The translations under genes were made by a program, and so were the position numbers. Positions 1 through 9,091 of a DNA stretch of 64,000 nucleotides are shown here, piece after piece. How positions within the stretch are numbered: position 1 is the first letter of the stretch; the number at the start of each line of letters is the position of its first letter. The notes under the pieces were generated by a model. The model made no database searches and had not been told where the DNA came from. It worked only from the letters and a program-made list of their open reading frames with translations. Origin of the DNA: an uncultured Opitutaceae bacterium (GTDB taxonomy: Bacteria > Verrucomicrobiota > Verrucomicrobiia > Opitutales > Opitutaceae). The DNA is taken from the NCBI GenBank assembly GCA_903862935.1, contig CAIOZY010000028.1, positions 1-64,000 of the forward strand, in the 5' to 3' direction.

Positions 1-29
1 AGCATTTGCTCGCGCGTGGTTGCCATTGT

Positions 30-140
30 GGTAATGTCCTTCGCCGGACGGGTCATGGTATTCCTTCTGTTGGTGGTTTCTGGTTCGCACCTCACCACCT
101 ACCATGATCCGTCTTTTTGCTGAAGATTTAGGACACTACC
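30..140. repeat. Direct repeat copy 1, probable insertion-sequence end (5' UTR, Shine-Dalgarno and start codon of a truncated ORF on the minus strand)
   Basis: Gapless alignment by eye with 4025-4135, about 12 mismatches in 111 bp. The minus strand reads AGAAGGAATACC-ATG ACC CGT CCG GCG AAG (MTRPAKDITTMATTREQM...) running off the window edge. Confidence 0.7.
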
Positions 141-226
141 TGTTTTTCCGTTTCGGTCGACGTTATCGGTCGTAAAAAGCACTGGCATTTCTCGCCTTCG
201 ATGTCTGCTGCGAGATAACTACGCAC

Positions 227-931
227 CTAGCGTGCGCTGAAGATCAGGAAAATACCGCCCAAGAGGACAAGCGCGCCACAACTGCGGCGAATCCACTTGG
301 ATCCCGGACTACCATCCTGCCAAGCCAGCCAGCGTTGCACCCAGGTGCTGGACATTCCGGCCAGCCCGATGACGGTGCAGTGCCCGAGTCCGAAGCACGC
401 CAACACCCCGAACGCGAACAAAGGGGCAGTTGATGCGACGCCAAAGGTCACACCCAGAACCGGTGCCATAAACCCAAATGTGCAGGGTCCCAGGGCCACG
501 CCGAAGATCAGGCCGAAGAGGAACGCACCCCATGCACCACGCCGCGGTTGCCCAGGTGTGGCGCGCCATGCCTCTGGCAATGGCAGCACGTCCAGCAAGT
601 GCAGACCAAAAACGAAGAACACCAGCGCGACGGCGTAATTACCCCAGGAGCCGACATCGCCCAGCATGCGACCAGCCGCGGCGGTAAGCGCCCCGATGAG
701 CGCGATTGATAGCAGGATCCCAAGCGCAAAGAGCACCGCCAGCCAAGCTGCGCGGCGCGGCCGGACTTCGCCTCCGCTTTGAAGGTAACCTACGATGAGC
801 GGGATGCTCGCCAGATGACAGGGGCTAAGGACGATGCTCAGCACCCCCCAGAGGAACGCGGCCCCCAATGCCAGGGCGGGCGTCCCGCTCATGGCATCGG
901 TTAGGCCCGAAAAGACCGACGCGAGATTCAC
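227..931 (-). CDS. CcdA-family cytochrome c biogenesis / thiol-disulfide transmembrane protein
   Basis: Multi-TM protein with SPCHLASIPLIVGYL and GPCTFGFMAPVL cysteine motifs. GTG at 931 overlaps the upstream thioredoxin stop codon. Confidence 0.8.
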   Translation of the reverse strand: MNLASVFSGLTDAMSGTPALALGAAFLWGVLSIVLSPCHLASIPLIVGYLQSGGEVRPRRAAWLAVLFALGILLSIALIGALTAAAGRMLGDVGSWGNYAVALVFFVFGLHLLDVLPLPEAWRATPGQPRRGAWGAFLFGLIFGVALGPCTFGFMAPVLGVTFGVASTAPLFAFGVLACFGLGHCTVIGLAGMSSTWVQRWLAWQDGSPGSKWIRRSCGALVLLGGIFLIFSAR

Positions 932-1311
932 GTTGCCTTGCCGTCCTCGGAAGCTGGCGGCGGCGTTAGCGTCACGCCCAACTCCTTGAATTTGGCGACA
1001 ATCGCCTCCTTCGACCAATAGCCCTCATGGCGATAGAGTTCCTTGCCCGCAGCATCCACGAAGACCTGCGTTGGGATCAGGCGGATGCCGTAGGGCTTTC
1101 CGGCCGCGTTGTTCTCCCAAACATCAATGAAGACGACCTCGAGCTGACCGGCGTATTCGCCCTTCAGGGCAGCCAACACCGGGATCATTTGCTTACAGGG
1201 GATGCACTTGGTCGCCCCCAGATCAATTAGACGCGGCAACGGAGCCGATGAAGCGGCGAAGGCCGGACTGACGGACACTAGGAGCATCAAGGCTAGGATT
1301 CGGGTTTTCAT
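928..1311 (-). CDS. Secreted thioredoxin-like protein
   Basis: Signal peptide followed by LGATKCIPCKQMIPVL (CxxC) and a cis-Pro region (IRLIPTQVFVD). Confidence 0.85.
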   Translation of the reverse strand: MKTRILALMLLVSVSPAFAASSAPLPRLIDLGATKCIPCKQMIPVLAALKGEYAGQLEVVFIDVWENNAAGKPYGIRLIPTQVFVDAAGKELYRHEGYWSKEAIVAKFKELGVTLTPPPASEDGKAT

Positions 1312-1715
1312 GACTGCGAGCTGGAGGCTAGGAGCGTTTCAACGTGGCGGACGACGGTCTGAACGGCGGTGTCTGTGGCAGGGGATTGGCCTTTCTTGAA
1401 CCCGAGTTCCGTCACGCGCACGGAATGCTCCGGAGGGAACCCTGCAAGCTGAAGGGTTTGGGTCGCACAGTCGTGTGGACACCCGTTGATGGCGATCAAG
1501 GCGGGCGCGGCGGCGGCCTTGGCCATTAGCCCGGGCACCCGACCGCCGACACCCGCGAGGCATGACATTTCCGCCTTGTTGTCGGCATCGAGCTTGCGAG
1601 CGGCATGGTCGGCGATCTCACCCACATCGGCCGAGCCGGAGCAGGGATAAACCAGTGCCGAAGGGCCGGCGTCCTCGTTACTGCTGCACATACATTTGGG
1701 CGGTGGTGTATTCAT
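1308..1715 (-). CDS. Putative zinc-binding protein, DGC-domain family
   Basis: YPCSGSADVGEIADHAARKL, MSCLAGVGG and AINGCPHDCATQ are typical of the DGC family. Stop overlaps the start of the next gene. Confidence 0.7.
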   Translation of the reverse strand: MNTPPPKCMCSSNEDAGPSALVYPCSGSADVGEIADHAARKLDADNKAEMSCLAGVGGRVPGLMAKAAAAPALIAINGCPHDCATQTLQLAGFPPEHSVRVTELGFKKGQSPATDTAVQTVVRHVETLLASSSQS

Positions 1716-1735
1716 GGGAACGGGAAGGACCCGAG

Positions 1736-1969
1736 CTAGAATAGGAGGACTTTGATCTGGTCCGCGGTGAGCAGGCGGCCCTGGGACTTGACGACTCCGT
1801 CGACCGCGAGCGCAGGGGTGGACATGACCCCGAACTTCATGATGGCGGAAAGCTCCGTGACTTTCTCGAGTTCATAGGGAAGCCCGAGGGCCTTCGCCGC
1901 GGTCTCCGCATTGTGGGTCAGGGCCTGGCACTTGGCGCAGCCGGTGCCGAGGATTTGGAGTTTTTTCAT
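1736..1969 (-). CDS. Small thioredoxin-like redox-active disulfide protein
   Basis: 77 aa, MKKLQILGTGCAKCQAL (CxxC), MSTPALAVDG. Confidence 0.85.
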   Translation of the reverse strand: MKKLQILGTGCAKCQALTHNAETAAKALGLPYELEKVTELSAIMKFGVMSTPALAVDGVVKSQGRLLTADQIKVLLF

Positions 1970-1998
1970 GGGAGGAAGGGAGCGTGACGGGAGAAAGG

Positions 1999-3054
1999 CT
2001 ATAGGAGGGCATTGAACAGGAAGCCGACGAACATGATGCCCAGGGCGACAATGCCGAAGAAGGTCGCGATCAGGCGGGGCTTGAGGACCTTCCGCAGAAT
2101 GATCGCCTCGGGCAGCGACAGCGCGATGACCGACATCATGAAGGCCAGCACGGTCCCCAGCGCGGCCCCCTTACCGAGGAGGGCCTGCACGATCGGGATG
2201 ATCCCCGCCGCATTGGAATACATGGGGACGCCGATCAACACGGCCAGTGGCACGGACCACCAAGCCCCCTTGCCCATGATCGACGCCATGAAGTTCTCAG
2301 GGACATAGCCGTGGATCCCGGCCCCCACCGCGATGCCGATGAGCACATAGAGCCAGACCCGGCCGACGATATCCCGGACTGCTTCGAGGCCCAGGTCGAT
2401 GCGCAAAACCCAGTCGAGCTTTTCGTCGGCATCCGCGACGCCAGTCTTGGTCGCGTAGACCCACGCCTCCACGTGCTTTTCCAAATGCAGCTTGCCTAGC
2501 ACCCATCCGGCCAAGATCGCGATGACCAGCCCCGTGCTCAGGTAGAGCGCGGCAACTTTCCAGCCGAAGAGTCCAAACAGCAGCACGAGGGCAACCTCAT
2601 TGACCATGGGCGCCGAAATCAGAAACGAGAACGTGACGCCGAGGGGCACGCCGGTGGTCACAAATCCGATGAAGAGCGGCACGGCCGAGCAGGAGCAAAA
2701 AGGGGTGACGATACCCAGAAGAGCCCCCAACACATTGCCCACCGACTCGCGCCTGCCCGACAGAATCCGCCGGGTGCGCTCCGGCGTGAAGAACGACCGG
2801 ACGATGCCGACACCAAACACAACCGCGGTGAGCAGCATCAGCACCTTGGGAACCTCATAGATAAAAAACTCAACCGCCCCCGCAAGATGGGAGCCGACCG
2901 TCAGGCCCATCAGGGAATAAGTCAGCCAGTGAGCCAGCGCCTCCAAGCGTCCGTAAACGAGCCACCAGACGATCAGGGCAGCGACGCCACCCCAGACGTG
3001 CCGCTTAATCGGCCGCGTCAACGGAGGAGCAAGCGCGGCTTCGAGAGGGTTCAT
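1999..3054 (-). CDS. Permease (YraQ/ArsP-like, former DUF318 family)
   Basis: Multi-TM protein with GIVTPFCSCSAVPLFIGF and GVPMYSNAAGIIPIVQALL. MNPLEAAL chosen as start within the longer ORF. Confidence 0.85.
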   Translation of the reverse strand: MNPLEAALAPPLTRPIKRHVWGGVAALIVWWLVYGRLEALAHWLTYSLMGLTVGSHLAGAVEFFIYEVPKVLMLLTAVVFGVGIVRSFFTPERTRRILSGRRESVGNVLGALLGIVTPFCSCSAVPLFIGFVTTGVPLGVTFSFLISAPMVNEVALVLLFGLFGWKVAALYLSTGLVIAILAGWVLGKLHLEKHVEAWVYATKTGVADADEKLDWVLRIDLGLEAVRDIVGRVWLYVLIGIAVGAGIHGYVPENFMASIMGKGAWWSVPLAVLIGVPMYSNAAGIIPIVQALLGKGAALGTVLAFMMSVIALSLPEAIILRKVLKPRLIATFFGIVALGIMFVGFLFNALL

Positions 3055-3062
3055 GGTGGAGG

Positions 3063-3392
3063 CTAGGTGGCGCTGCAACAGCGGCGCATCTCGACCGGTT
3101 CGCCTTTTTGGGCTGCATCCAGACAAGTCATGAATGACGGAACGCACGGCAGGGCGAGGCGGTAGAACACCTGAAGACCCCGTTTCTCGTTAGATACGAC
3201 CCCGGCCTCTTTCAGGACCGACAGGTGGCGGGAAGCCGTCGACCAGGCCGACTCCACGGTCTCTACCAGTTCGCACACGCAGCGCTCTCCGTCGGCCAGT
3301 TCCTCAATCATGCGCAGTCGGTCGGGGTGGCTCAGGGCCTTGAACACCAGAGCCCGGGCTTCACGGGCCTGCTTGGAAGGGTGAGTCTTCAT
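3063..3392 (-). CDS. ArsR-family winged-helix transcriptional regulator
   Basis: LSHPDRLRMIEELADGERCVCELVE...STASRHLSVLKEAGVV. Confidence 0.9.
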   Translation of the reverse strand: MKTHPSKQAREARALVFKALSHPDRLRMIEELADGERCVCELVETVESAWSTASRHLSVLKEAGVVSNEKRGLQVFYRLALPCVPSFMTCLDAAQKGEPVEMRRCCSAT

Positions 3393-3398
3393 TCCGCC

Positions 3399-3424
3399 AC
3401 TATTTCGCCATTATGCTAAATAGT
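3399..3424. promoter_or_regulatory. Candidate ArsR operator (inverted repeat ACTATTT-N12-AAATAGT)
   Basis: Perfect 7-bp arms immediately upstream of the arsR start codon (3392). Confidence 0.5.
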
Positions 3425-3677
3425 CAAAGCATTACCTTCTGACTATCTGGGTCCCCGTCAGTCCCGACGGAACCCACCCGAGCGAACCAGCCGATGCCGC
3501 GGTCGGCCAACTCATCAGCCCGCTGATAGCTAACCGCACCCGGGCAAGCTGACCATGCGCGCGCTCGGATTCTTGGCGGCAAGTCGGGTTAAGTTTCCCT
3601 GTTCTGGGTGAGTCGGATGCAGCGGCGTCTATGGGCCGAGAGGCAAAGAGTCCTGGCTTAGTGGGACCGAGTCTCGA

Positions 3678-3729
3678 AAACAGAATTAAAACCTCGGGAA
3701 ACAGAATTAATTCCGAAAAACGGAATTAA
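3678..3729. repeat. Three short direct repeats (AAACAGAATTAA x2, AAACGGAATTAA x1)
   Basis: At 3678-3689, 3699-3710 and 3718-3729, with roughly 20-bp periodicity. Confidence 0.6.
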
Positions 3730-3779
3730 ACCCGCGGACCAGAGGTTCCCCTCCTCTGAGAATCCCCCAATCTCACTAC

Positions 3780-3804
3780 CCGTCATATTACCCACCAACA
3801 GTTG
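3780..3804. repeat. Left copy of imperfect repeat CCGTCATATTACCCACCAACAGTTG
   Basis: Matches 13819-13844 (CCGTCATTCTTACCCACTAACAGTTG) in the same orientation; weaker similarity extends upstream. Confidence 0.5.
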
Positions 3805-4024
3805 GGCGGATGTCCGCCCCCGGAACAGAGGCGCTATTGATCAGACCGGATGAGTCTCCAGGTCCATCGACTATACCGGGAGCCTCTCCTGTTGCTTTAT
3901 TGATCACGAATTTCGCTTGGGCGTCCTCCCCACCCTCACCTGTGTGGGCTGGATGATCGCGATTGCAGGAGCGGCGCCCCCGCCGACAGGCACACCAGCA
4001 GTTGTTGGACACGGAGAAATCGAG

Positions 4025-4135
4025 GGTAATGGCCTTCGCCGGAAGGCTCATGGCATTCCTCCTGTTGGTGGTGTCTGGTTCGCGCCTCACTACCTGCCAT
4101 GATCCGTCTTTTCGCTGAAGTTTTTGGACACTACC
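4025..4135. repeat. Direct repeat copy 2 (probable insertion-sequence end)
   Basis: Gapless counterpart of 30-140. The minus strand retains an Shine-Dalgarno (AGGAGGAATGCC) and ATG. Confidence 0.7.
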
Positions 4136-4249
4136 CGTCATCAGCATCCGCATTAACTTACGAGCCAACGCAAACAGGAATCGAAATGAATTCGCAGGCA
4201 GCTCTTTTTGGCGGGTAACTCGCCCTGCCCGCGGCTGCCTGCGGGGTCG

Positions 4250-4435
4250 ATGACCAAAATCTGCGCTGGAAATGGGATTGACTGGGCAGACAGGAGGGTC
4301 TGCAGTCCCGCCGTCCGTTCTTTTTCATATCTGAGGCAGCGGGGAAGGCCGTGAGAATCGGCCACAGTTGCGCTGCGGTATCGCATCAGTCCAAACCTCC
4401 GCCACGCCCATAAGGGCGTGGCAAAGCCAATCGGG
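4250..4435 (+). ncRNA. Candidate cobalamin riboswitch (boundaries approximate)
   Basis: GGGGAAGGCCGTGAGAATCGGCCACAGTTGCGCTGCGGTA (4341-4380) resembles the GGGAA...GTGAAAATC...CNACTGT core. CAGTCCAAACCTCCGCC (4387-4403) resembles a B12 box. Located upstream of a btuB-like gene. Confidence 0.65.
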
Positions 4436-4660
4436 TTCATTCTCGGTGAAGGCGGAGGTCAGGCGGTCGGCCTGTGCCGGCGACAAATGCGGAGTCCGAA
4501 TATCTGCTCCTCAGAGGCTCACTCGTCCGGCGCGAAACTTTTGCGCGTGCCGGTCGCAAAATCTTCATCGCAAAAATGAAGCGTGAGAGCAGGGTTGCCG
4601 ACCGGCATCCGGGAGGCGGTGTCTGCTCTTACCCAAACTAAGAGAGACCCTTCCGTGAAT

Positions 4661-6514
4661 ATGCCCTCCCTGTCCCGCCTCGTGGGATCGTTCGTTGCCG
4701 CCGGCGCTACTGCTGCGCTCGGCGTGTACGCCCAGGCCCAAATCGAGCCGGCTGCCCAGCCGGACGAGACGTTGCAACTCGCCCGCATGGTGGTGTCAGC
4801 CACACGCACACCGCAGGACCCGAAATACGTTGCGAGCAGCGTTAGCACGCTCGCTCTCGATGACCTCGCAGCTGCACAGATCACCGACCTGCGCACAGCC
4901 CTTGCTGCAGAGCCTGGCGTCGGCGTGATCAACACAGGCGCCGTGGGCGGGCAGACCTCCGTCTTCCTGCGCGGCAGCAATTCCTACCAGACTCTTTTCG
5001 TCGTCGACGGCGTGCGGATGAACGACCGCTCGGCTGCGTACTTCAATTTTCTTGGCGGGGCTGATCTCTGCGGGGTCGAACGCGTTGAGGTGCTGCGCGG
5101 GCCGCAGAGCACGCTCTACGGTAGCTCCGCGATGGGTGGTGTGATCGTCATCGACACGCCACACGGGCGCGCACCGGACAGCGGCAGCGTCGCTGCAACC
5201 ATGGGTTCGTTCAGAACCTTTGGGGCAGCGGTGGCGGCGCAGGGCGCCGCGAGCACCCTGGGGTACAGTGCGTCGGCCTCTTACCTCGAGACGGACAACG
5301 ACCGACCCGCTAATACCTTCCGGCAGTGGAGCTTCAGCACACGGCTGGAAGACGTGGTGACGCCTGCCCTGCTCGTCGGGGCTACATTCCGCGGCCAGAC
5401 GGGCGATTACGAAGAACCGGGATCACTCGCCTATCTGTCCCCCGGCACGGTCAAGACCGATAATTACCTCACTACGCTCTACGCGCAGGCAAAGGCCAGT
5501 GACGATTTCACATCGCGCCTCACGCTCGCCCAGCACCTGCGCGGCTACACCTACACGAGCACGGGGGCCTACGGCTACGTGTCCAAGTTGAAAAATGGCC
5601 GCAACATCCTCGATTGGCAGAACACCTGGGCCGCAATCAAGAATCTCGAAGCTGTTGCCGGGATTAACCTAGAGCACTCGCGCTACACTGTGGACGGGGT
5701 CGAGAGCAACGATGACGTCACCGCTGGCTTTCTCTCGCTAACAGCGAGACCGGCTGACGCTCTCGCGTTGACCGCCGGCGTGCGGCACGACGACTTTAAG
5801 TCGGCTGGCGGCGCAACTACCTGGCGTGCCGGCATTGCATGGCTGCCCGTCGCCGGCACGAAACTTCGAGCAACCTACGGCACGGGTTTCACGGCCCCTG
5901 GCTCCGATGACCGTTACGGCGTGGCAGAGTGGGGCCAGTTGCCAAACCCCGGTCTCAGACCAGAGAAATCGCAGGGGCTGGACGTGGGAGTCGACCAAAC
6001 CCTGTTGTCCGGAGCGATGACAGTTAGCGCGACGTACTTTGAAAATCGCTTTCGTGATCTTTTCCAATGGGCCTATGTGAGCTACGTGACCTATCAAGGG
6101 CAGGTTGTGAACGTTGCGCGTGCATCCACCGCTGGCGGCGAGCTCGCGGTTACGTGCAAGCTCAACCCGGCCTCGAAGGCACGGCTGGCCTATACTTACG
6201 TCGACGCCTGGGACGATGCCACACAGGCTCGTCTCATCCGCCGCCCGCGCCACACGGTCGACGCTGAGCTGCAGGAACAGCTTACAGAGGTGTGGTTGGC
6301 GGGTCTGGGACTGCATGCCCTCGCAGACCGGCTCGACACCGCCGGTCCCATGCCGGGTTATTCGACCCTGCGTCTTTTTACGAGCTACGCAGTCACCAAA
6401 CGCCTCAATCTGAAACTCCGCGCCGAGAACGCCCTGAATAAGGTCTACCAAGAGACCTACGGTTATCCGGCACTGCCGCGAGCCGTGTACGGTAACGCAG
6501 AGTGGCGTTTCTGA
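4661..6514 (+). CDS. btuB: TonB-dependent outer-membrane receptor, BtuB-like vitamin B12 transporter
   Basis: Plug (LRTALAAEPGVGVINTGAVGGQTSVFLRGSNSYQTLFVVDGVRMND...RGPQSTLYGSSAMGGVI) and C-terminal barrel. First gene of a cobalamin locus. Confidence 0.8.
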   Translation: MPSLSRLVGSFVAAGATAALGVYAQAQIEPAAQPDETLQLARMVVSATRTPQDPKYVASSVSTLALDDLAAAQITDLRTALAAEPGVGVINTGAVGGQTSVFLRGSNSYQTLFVVDGVRMNDRSAAYFNFLGGADLCGVERVEVLRGPQSTLYGSSAMGGVIVIDTPHGRAPDSGSVAATMGSFRTFGAAVAAQGAASTLGYSASASYLETDNDRPANTFRQWSFSTRLEDVVTPALLVGATFRGQTGDYEEPGSLAYLSPGTVKTDNYLTTLYAQAKASDDFTSRLTLAQHLRGYTYTSTGAYGYVSKLKNGRNILDWQNTWAAIKNLEAVAGINLEHSRYTVDGVESNDDVTAGFLSLTARPADALALTAGVRHDDFKSAGGATTWRAGIAWLPVAGTKLRATYGTGFTAPGSDDRYGVAEWGQLPNPGLRPEKSQGLDVGVDQTLLSGAMTVSATYFENRFRDLFQWAYVSYVTYQGQVVNVARASTAGGELAVTCKLNPASKARLAYTYVDAWDDATQARLIRRPRHTVDAELQEQLTEVWLAGLGLHALADRLDTAGPMPGYSTLRLFTSYAVTKRLNLKLRAENALNKVYQETYGYPALPRAVYGNAEWRF

Positions 6515-6537
6515 GTTCGCCCCACGGCCTGCCTCCC

Positions 6538-7404
6538 ATGAGAATCACGTTGGTCATCGCCCGCAGCGCCTGTTTACTTGGGACGCTCTGGTGGGTGCCC
6601 CAAGCGGGAGCCTCAGACGAGCCGGTGCGCGTGGTCTCGCAGACGGTAGGCACCGACGAGCTGCTCCTCGCGCTCGCCGAGCCCGGGCAGGTGGCGGCGC
6701 TGAGCCACCTTGCTACAGCGCCGGAATTCTCTGCAGTGGCAGAACAGGCGAAGGGTTATCCCCAGATCGCACAGGGCGACGCTGAAACGATCCTCAAGTT
6801 CCGGCCGACGCTCGTGCTTGCGGCCGATTATAGTCGCCTCGAACTAGTCGAACAGGTGCGGCGCGCGGGGGTGCGCGTGATCAGCTTCGAACACTACGCA
6901 GACCTAGCGGATGCCTACGCGAACCTCCGCCTTCTCTCGCGGGAACTCGGCGGCCGTGCGCCAGCGCGCGCCGAGCACATCATCGCCGATTGCGAGGCCC
7001 GCGTACGCGCGCTCGCAACGAGACTTGCCGGGGTGAAGCCTGTGCGCGTAATCGCCCCGTCGACTTACGGCATTATGGGCGGTGCGGAGACGACGTTTCA
7101 GGACCAGTGCGATCATGCCGGTGCGGTAAATCTTGCCGCCACGCTCGGCCATATCAAAGGTCAACAGGTGGCGCCGAACGAGCAGATGCTTACCTGGCCA
7201 GTCGACATGGTAGTTGTAGCCGGCCGGGATCCGGCCACCGCGCTCGCGCCTTACCGTACCCTGCCACCGTATCAGTTCATCCAGGCCGTGCGCGACGGCC
7301 GGGTGGCGCTTCTCCAGCCTTGGATGTTGAGCAGCGTGTCGCATCATAGAGTTGAAGCCTACGAAACGCTCGCGTTGGCGTTACACCCTGAGGTGTTTCA
7401 ATGA
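6538..7404 (+). CDS. btuF: Periplasmic corrinoid/iron-siderophore-type substrate-binding protein (BtuF-like)
   Basis: Class III SBP pattern (VVSQTVGTDELLLALAEPGQVAALSHLA...GDAETILKFRPTLVLA), followed directly by FecCD permease and ATPase genes. Confidence 0.75.
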   Translation: MRITLVIARSACLLGTLWWVPQAGASDEPVRVVSQTVGTDELLLALAEPGQVAALSHLATAPEFSAVAEQAKGYPQIAQGDAETILKFRPTLVLAADYSRLELVEQVRRAGVRVISFEHYADLADAYANLRLLSRELGGRAPARAEHIIADCEARVRALATRLAGVKPVRVIAPSTYGIMGGAETTFQDQCDHAGAVNLAATLGHIKGQQVAPNEQMLTWPVDMVVVAGRDPATALAPYRTLPPYQFIQAVRDGRVALLQPWMLSSVSHHRVEAYETLALALHPEVFQ

Positions 7405-8381
7405 TACCATCTGCCTCAGTTTCGCGTTTCGCGCTGCCGGGAACCATCATTATGCTCGTCGGACTCATGATAGGGTCCCTCGGTGTCGGCGACCTGACGC
7501 TCGGGCCCGCGAGAATCTTGGCAGGTTTGTTGCACCACGACGCGCTCGCTGCAACCGTCCTCTGGGACATCCGGGTTCCGCGCTTACTCGTGGCTATGTT
7601 TGTGGGGGCCGCATTAGCAGCGAGCGGCCTCGTGATGCAGGCGTATTTTCGCAACAGCCTTGCGAGCCCCGGCCTTTTGGGCGTGAGCAGCGGCGGTGCG
7701 GCAGGCGCGGTGATCGCAATTGGCGCGGGCTGGGTATCCCACTCACTTCTCGTGTTGCCGGGCGCGGCAATAGTGGGAGCGCTCGTTGCGACCGTCGCGG
7801 TGCTCATACTCGCTCGGCGCGGCGCGAGCACAGAGAGACTTCTGCTCGCCGGGGTCGCTCTCAACGCGGTGCTCGCTGCAGTGACGAGTTATGTGCTCTC
7901 GAACTTCACGCTCACCTATGAGCGCAATGCACAGATCCTTTTCTGGCTGCTCGGCGGCCTCGAGGACCGCACCTGGGAGCATGTGGCCATTTCTCTGCCG
8001 GTCATAGGCGCAGCGGCGGCGTTGTTACCCCTCAGGCGCCCGATGGATCTGCTCAGCCTCGGCGCGCTCGAGGCGCAGAGCCTTGGTGTTGACGTCCGCC
8101 GGCTGCGCCACTGGCTGCTGGCGCTCGCCACGGTGCTGACCGCGCTTGCTACTGCCGTGGCAGGCACCGTGGGCTTTGTCGGCCTGATCGTACCGCATGT
8201 GCTGCGTCTCCTCGTAGGTCCAGAGCATCAGCGGCTCGTCCCGCTGTCGCTGGTCGGCGGTGCGGCATTTGTCGTCGGGTGTGATTTGCTCGGGCGGATG
8301 GCGGGCGGCATCCGCGTGGGCATTGTCACGTCAATAGTCGGAGGTCCCTTCTTCCTATGGATGCTACGGCGCAAGGCGTAA
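7401..8381 (+). CDS. btuC: FecCD-family ABC transporter permease (BtuC-like)
   Basis: RVPRLLVAMFVGAALAASGLVMQAYFRNSLASPGLLGVSSGGAAGAV and VAGTVGFVGLIVPHVLRLLVGPEHQRLVPLS. Confidence 0.88.
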   Translation: MIPSASVSRFALPGTIIMLVGLMIGSLGVGDLTLGPARILAGLLHHDALAATVLWDIRVPRLLVAMFVGAALAASGLVMQAYFRNSLASPGLLGVSSGGAAGAVIAIGAGWVSHSLLVLPGAAIVGALVATVAVLILARRGASTERLLLAGVALNAVLAAVTSYVLSNFTLTYERNAQILFWLLGGLEDRTWEHVAISLPVIGAAAALLPLRRPMDLLSLGALEAQSLGVDVRRLRHWLLALATVLTALATAVAGTVGFVGLIVPHVLRLLVGPEHQRLVPLSLVGGAAFVVGCDLLGRMAGGIRVGIVTSIVGGPFFLWMLRRKA

Positions 8382-9091
8382 GCGCCCTTGAGCTTTCAGA
8401 GGTGAGTGTGCCGGGCCGCCTGCACAAGGTCAGTCTCACGCTCGCGCCGGGCACACTGGTTGGACTTGTCGGACCAAACGGTGCTGGAAAGTCCACGTTG
8501 CTCCAAATTGCGGCAGGCTTGCTTCCGGGTCACGGGACAGTCAGTTGGGCAGGGAGGCCCTTAGCCAGCATGCCCATGCTCGACCGCGGTCGTGCGGCGG
8601 CCTGGGTGCCACAGGAGGCTCAGTTCGAGTTCGGATTCTCCGTTCGCTCCGTCGTCGCCCAAGGACGCTATGCGCACGGCGACGATGCGCAGAAAGTCGA
8701 AGAGACCCTGGCAACAATGGGCCTATTGCGCCTGGCCGACCGCCCTGTAAACCGCTTATCTGGGGGTGAGCGCCACCGCGTTTTGCTTGCGCGTGCGTTA
8801 GCGACCGAGGCTCCGCTTCAACTCTGGGACGAGCCGCTCGCCGCACTCGATGTGCGGCACGTACTCGAGGTCCTGGCGCTCGCCCGGCGACTTGCCGGCA
8901 CAGGTCGAACGCTGCTCATGTCGTTGCACGACCTACGAGTGGCCCACTCGCTGGACACAGTGGTCGTGCTGCACGAGGGCCGGTTGCGCGCGGTCGGGCC
9001 GCCGACCGAGATATTGACACCCGCATTGCTACTCGAAGTGTTTGGCGTGCAGGCTGAGATCGCACCTGGACTGACTGTGAGGCTTTCATGA
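8357..9091 (+). CDS. btuD: ABC transporter ATP-binding protein (BtuD-like)
   Basis: Walker A GPNGAGKSTLL, signature RLSGGERHRVLLARAL, Walker B LQLWDEP. Confidence 0.88.
   Translation: MDATAQGVSALELSEVSVPGRLHKVSLTLAPGTLVGLVGPNGAGKSTLLQIAAGLLPGHGTVSWAGRPLASMPMLDRGRAAAWVPQEAQFEFGFSVRSVVAQGRYAHGDDAQKVEETLATMGLLRLADRPVNRLSGGERHRVLLARALATEAPLQLWDEPLAALDVRHVLEVLALARRLAGTGRTLLMSLHDLRVAHSLDTVVVLHEGRLRAVGPPTEILTPALLLEVFGVQAEIAPGLTVRLS

Noticed and set aside
3788-4168. 126-aa minus ORF in the IS-relic zone
   Set aside because: Overlaps repeat copy 2 and shows no complete domain; better read as degraded element sequence than as a gene.
4153-4440. 95-aa minus ORF upstream of btuB
   Set aside because: Antisense to the riboswitch candidate; no domain.
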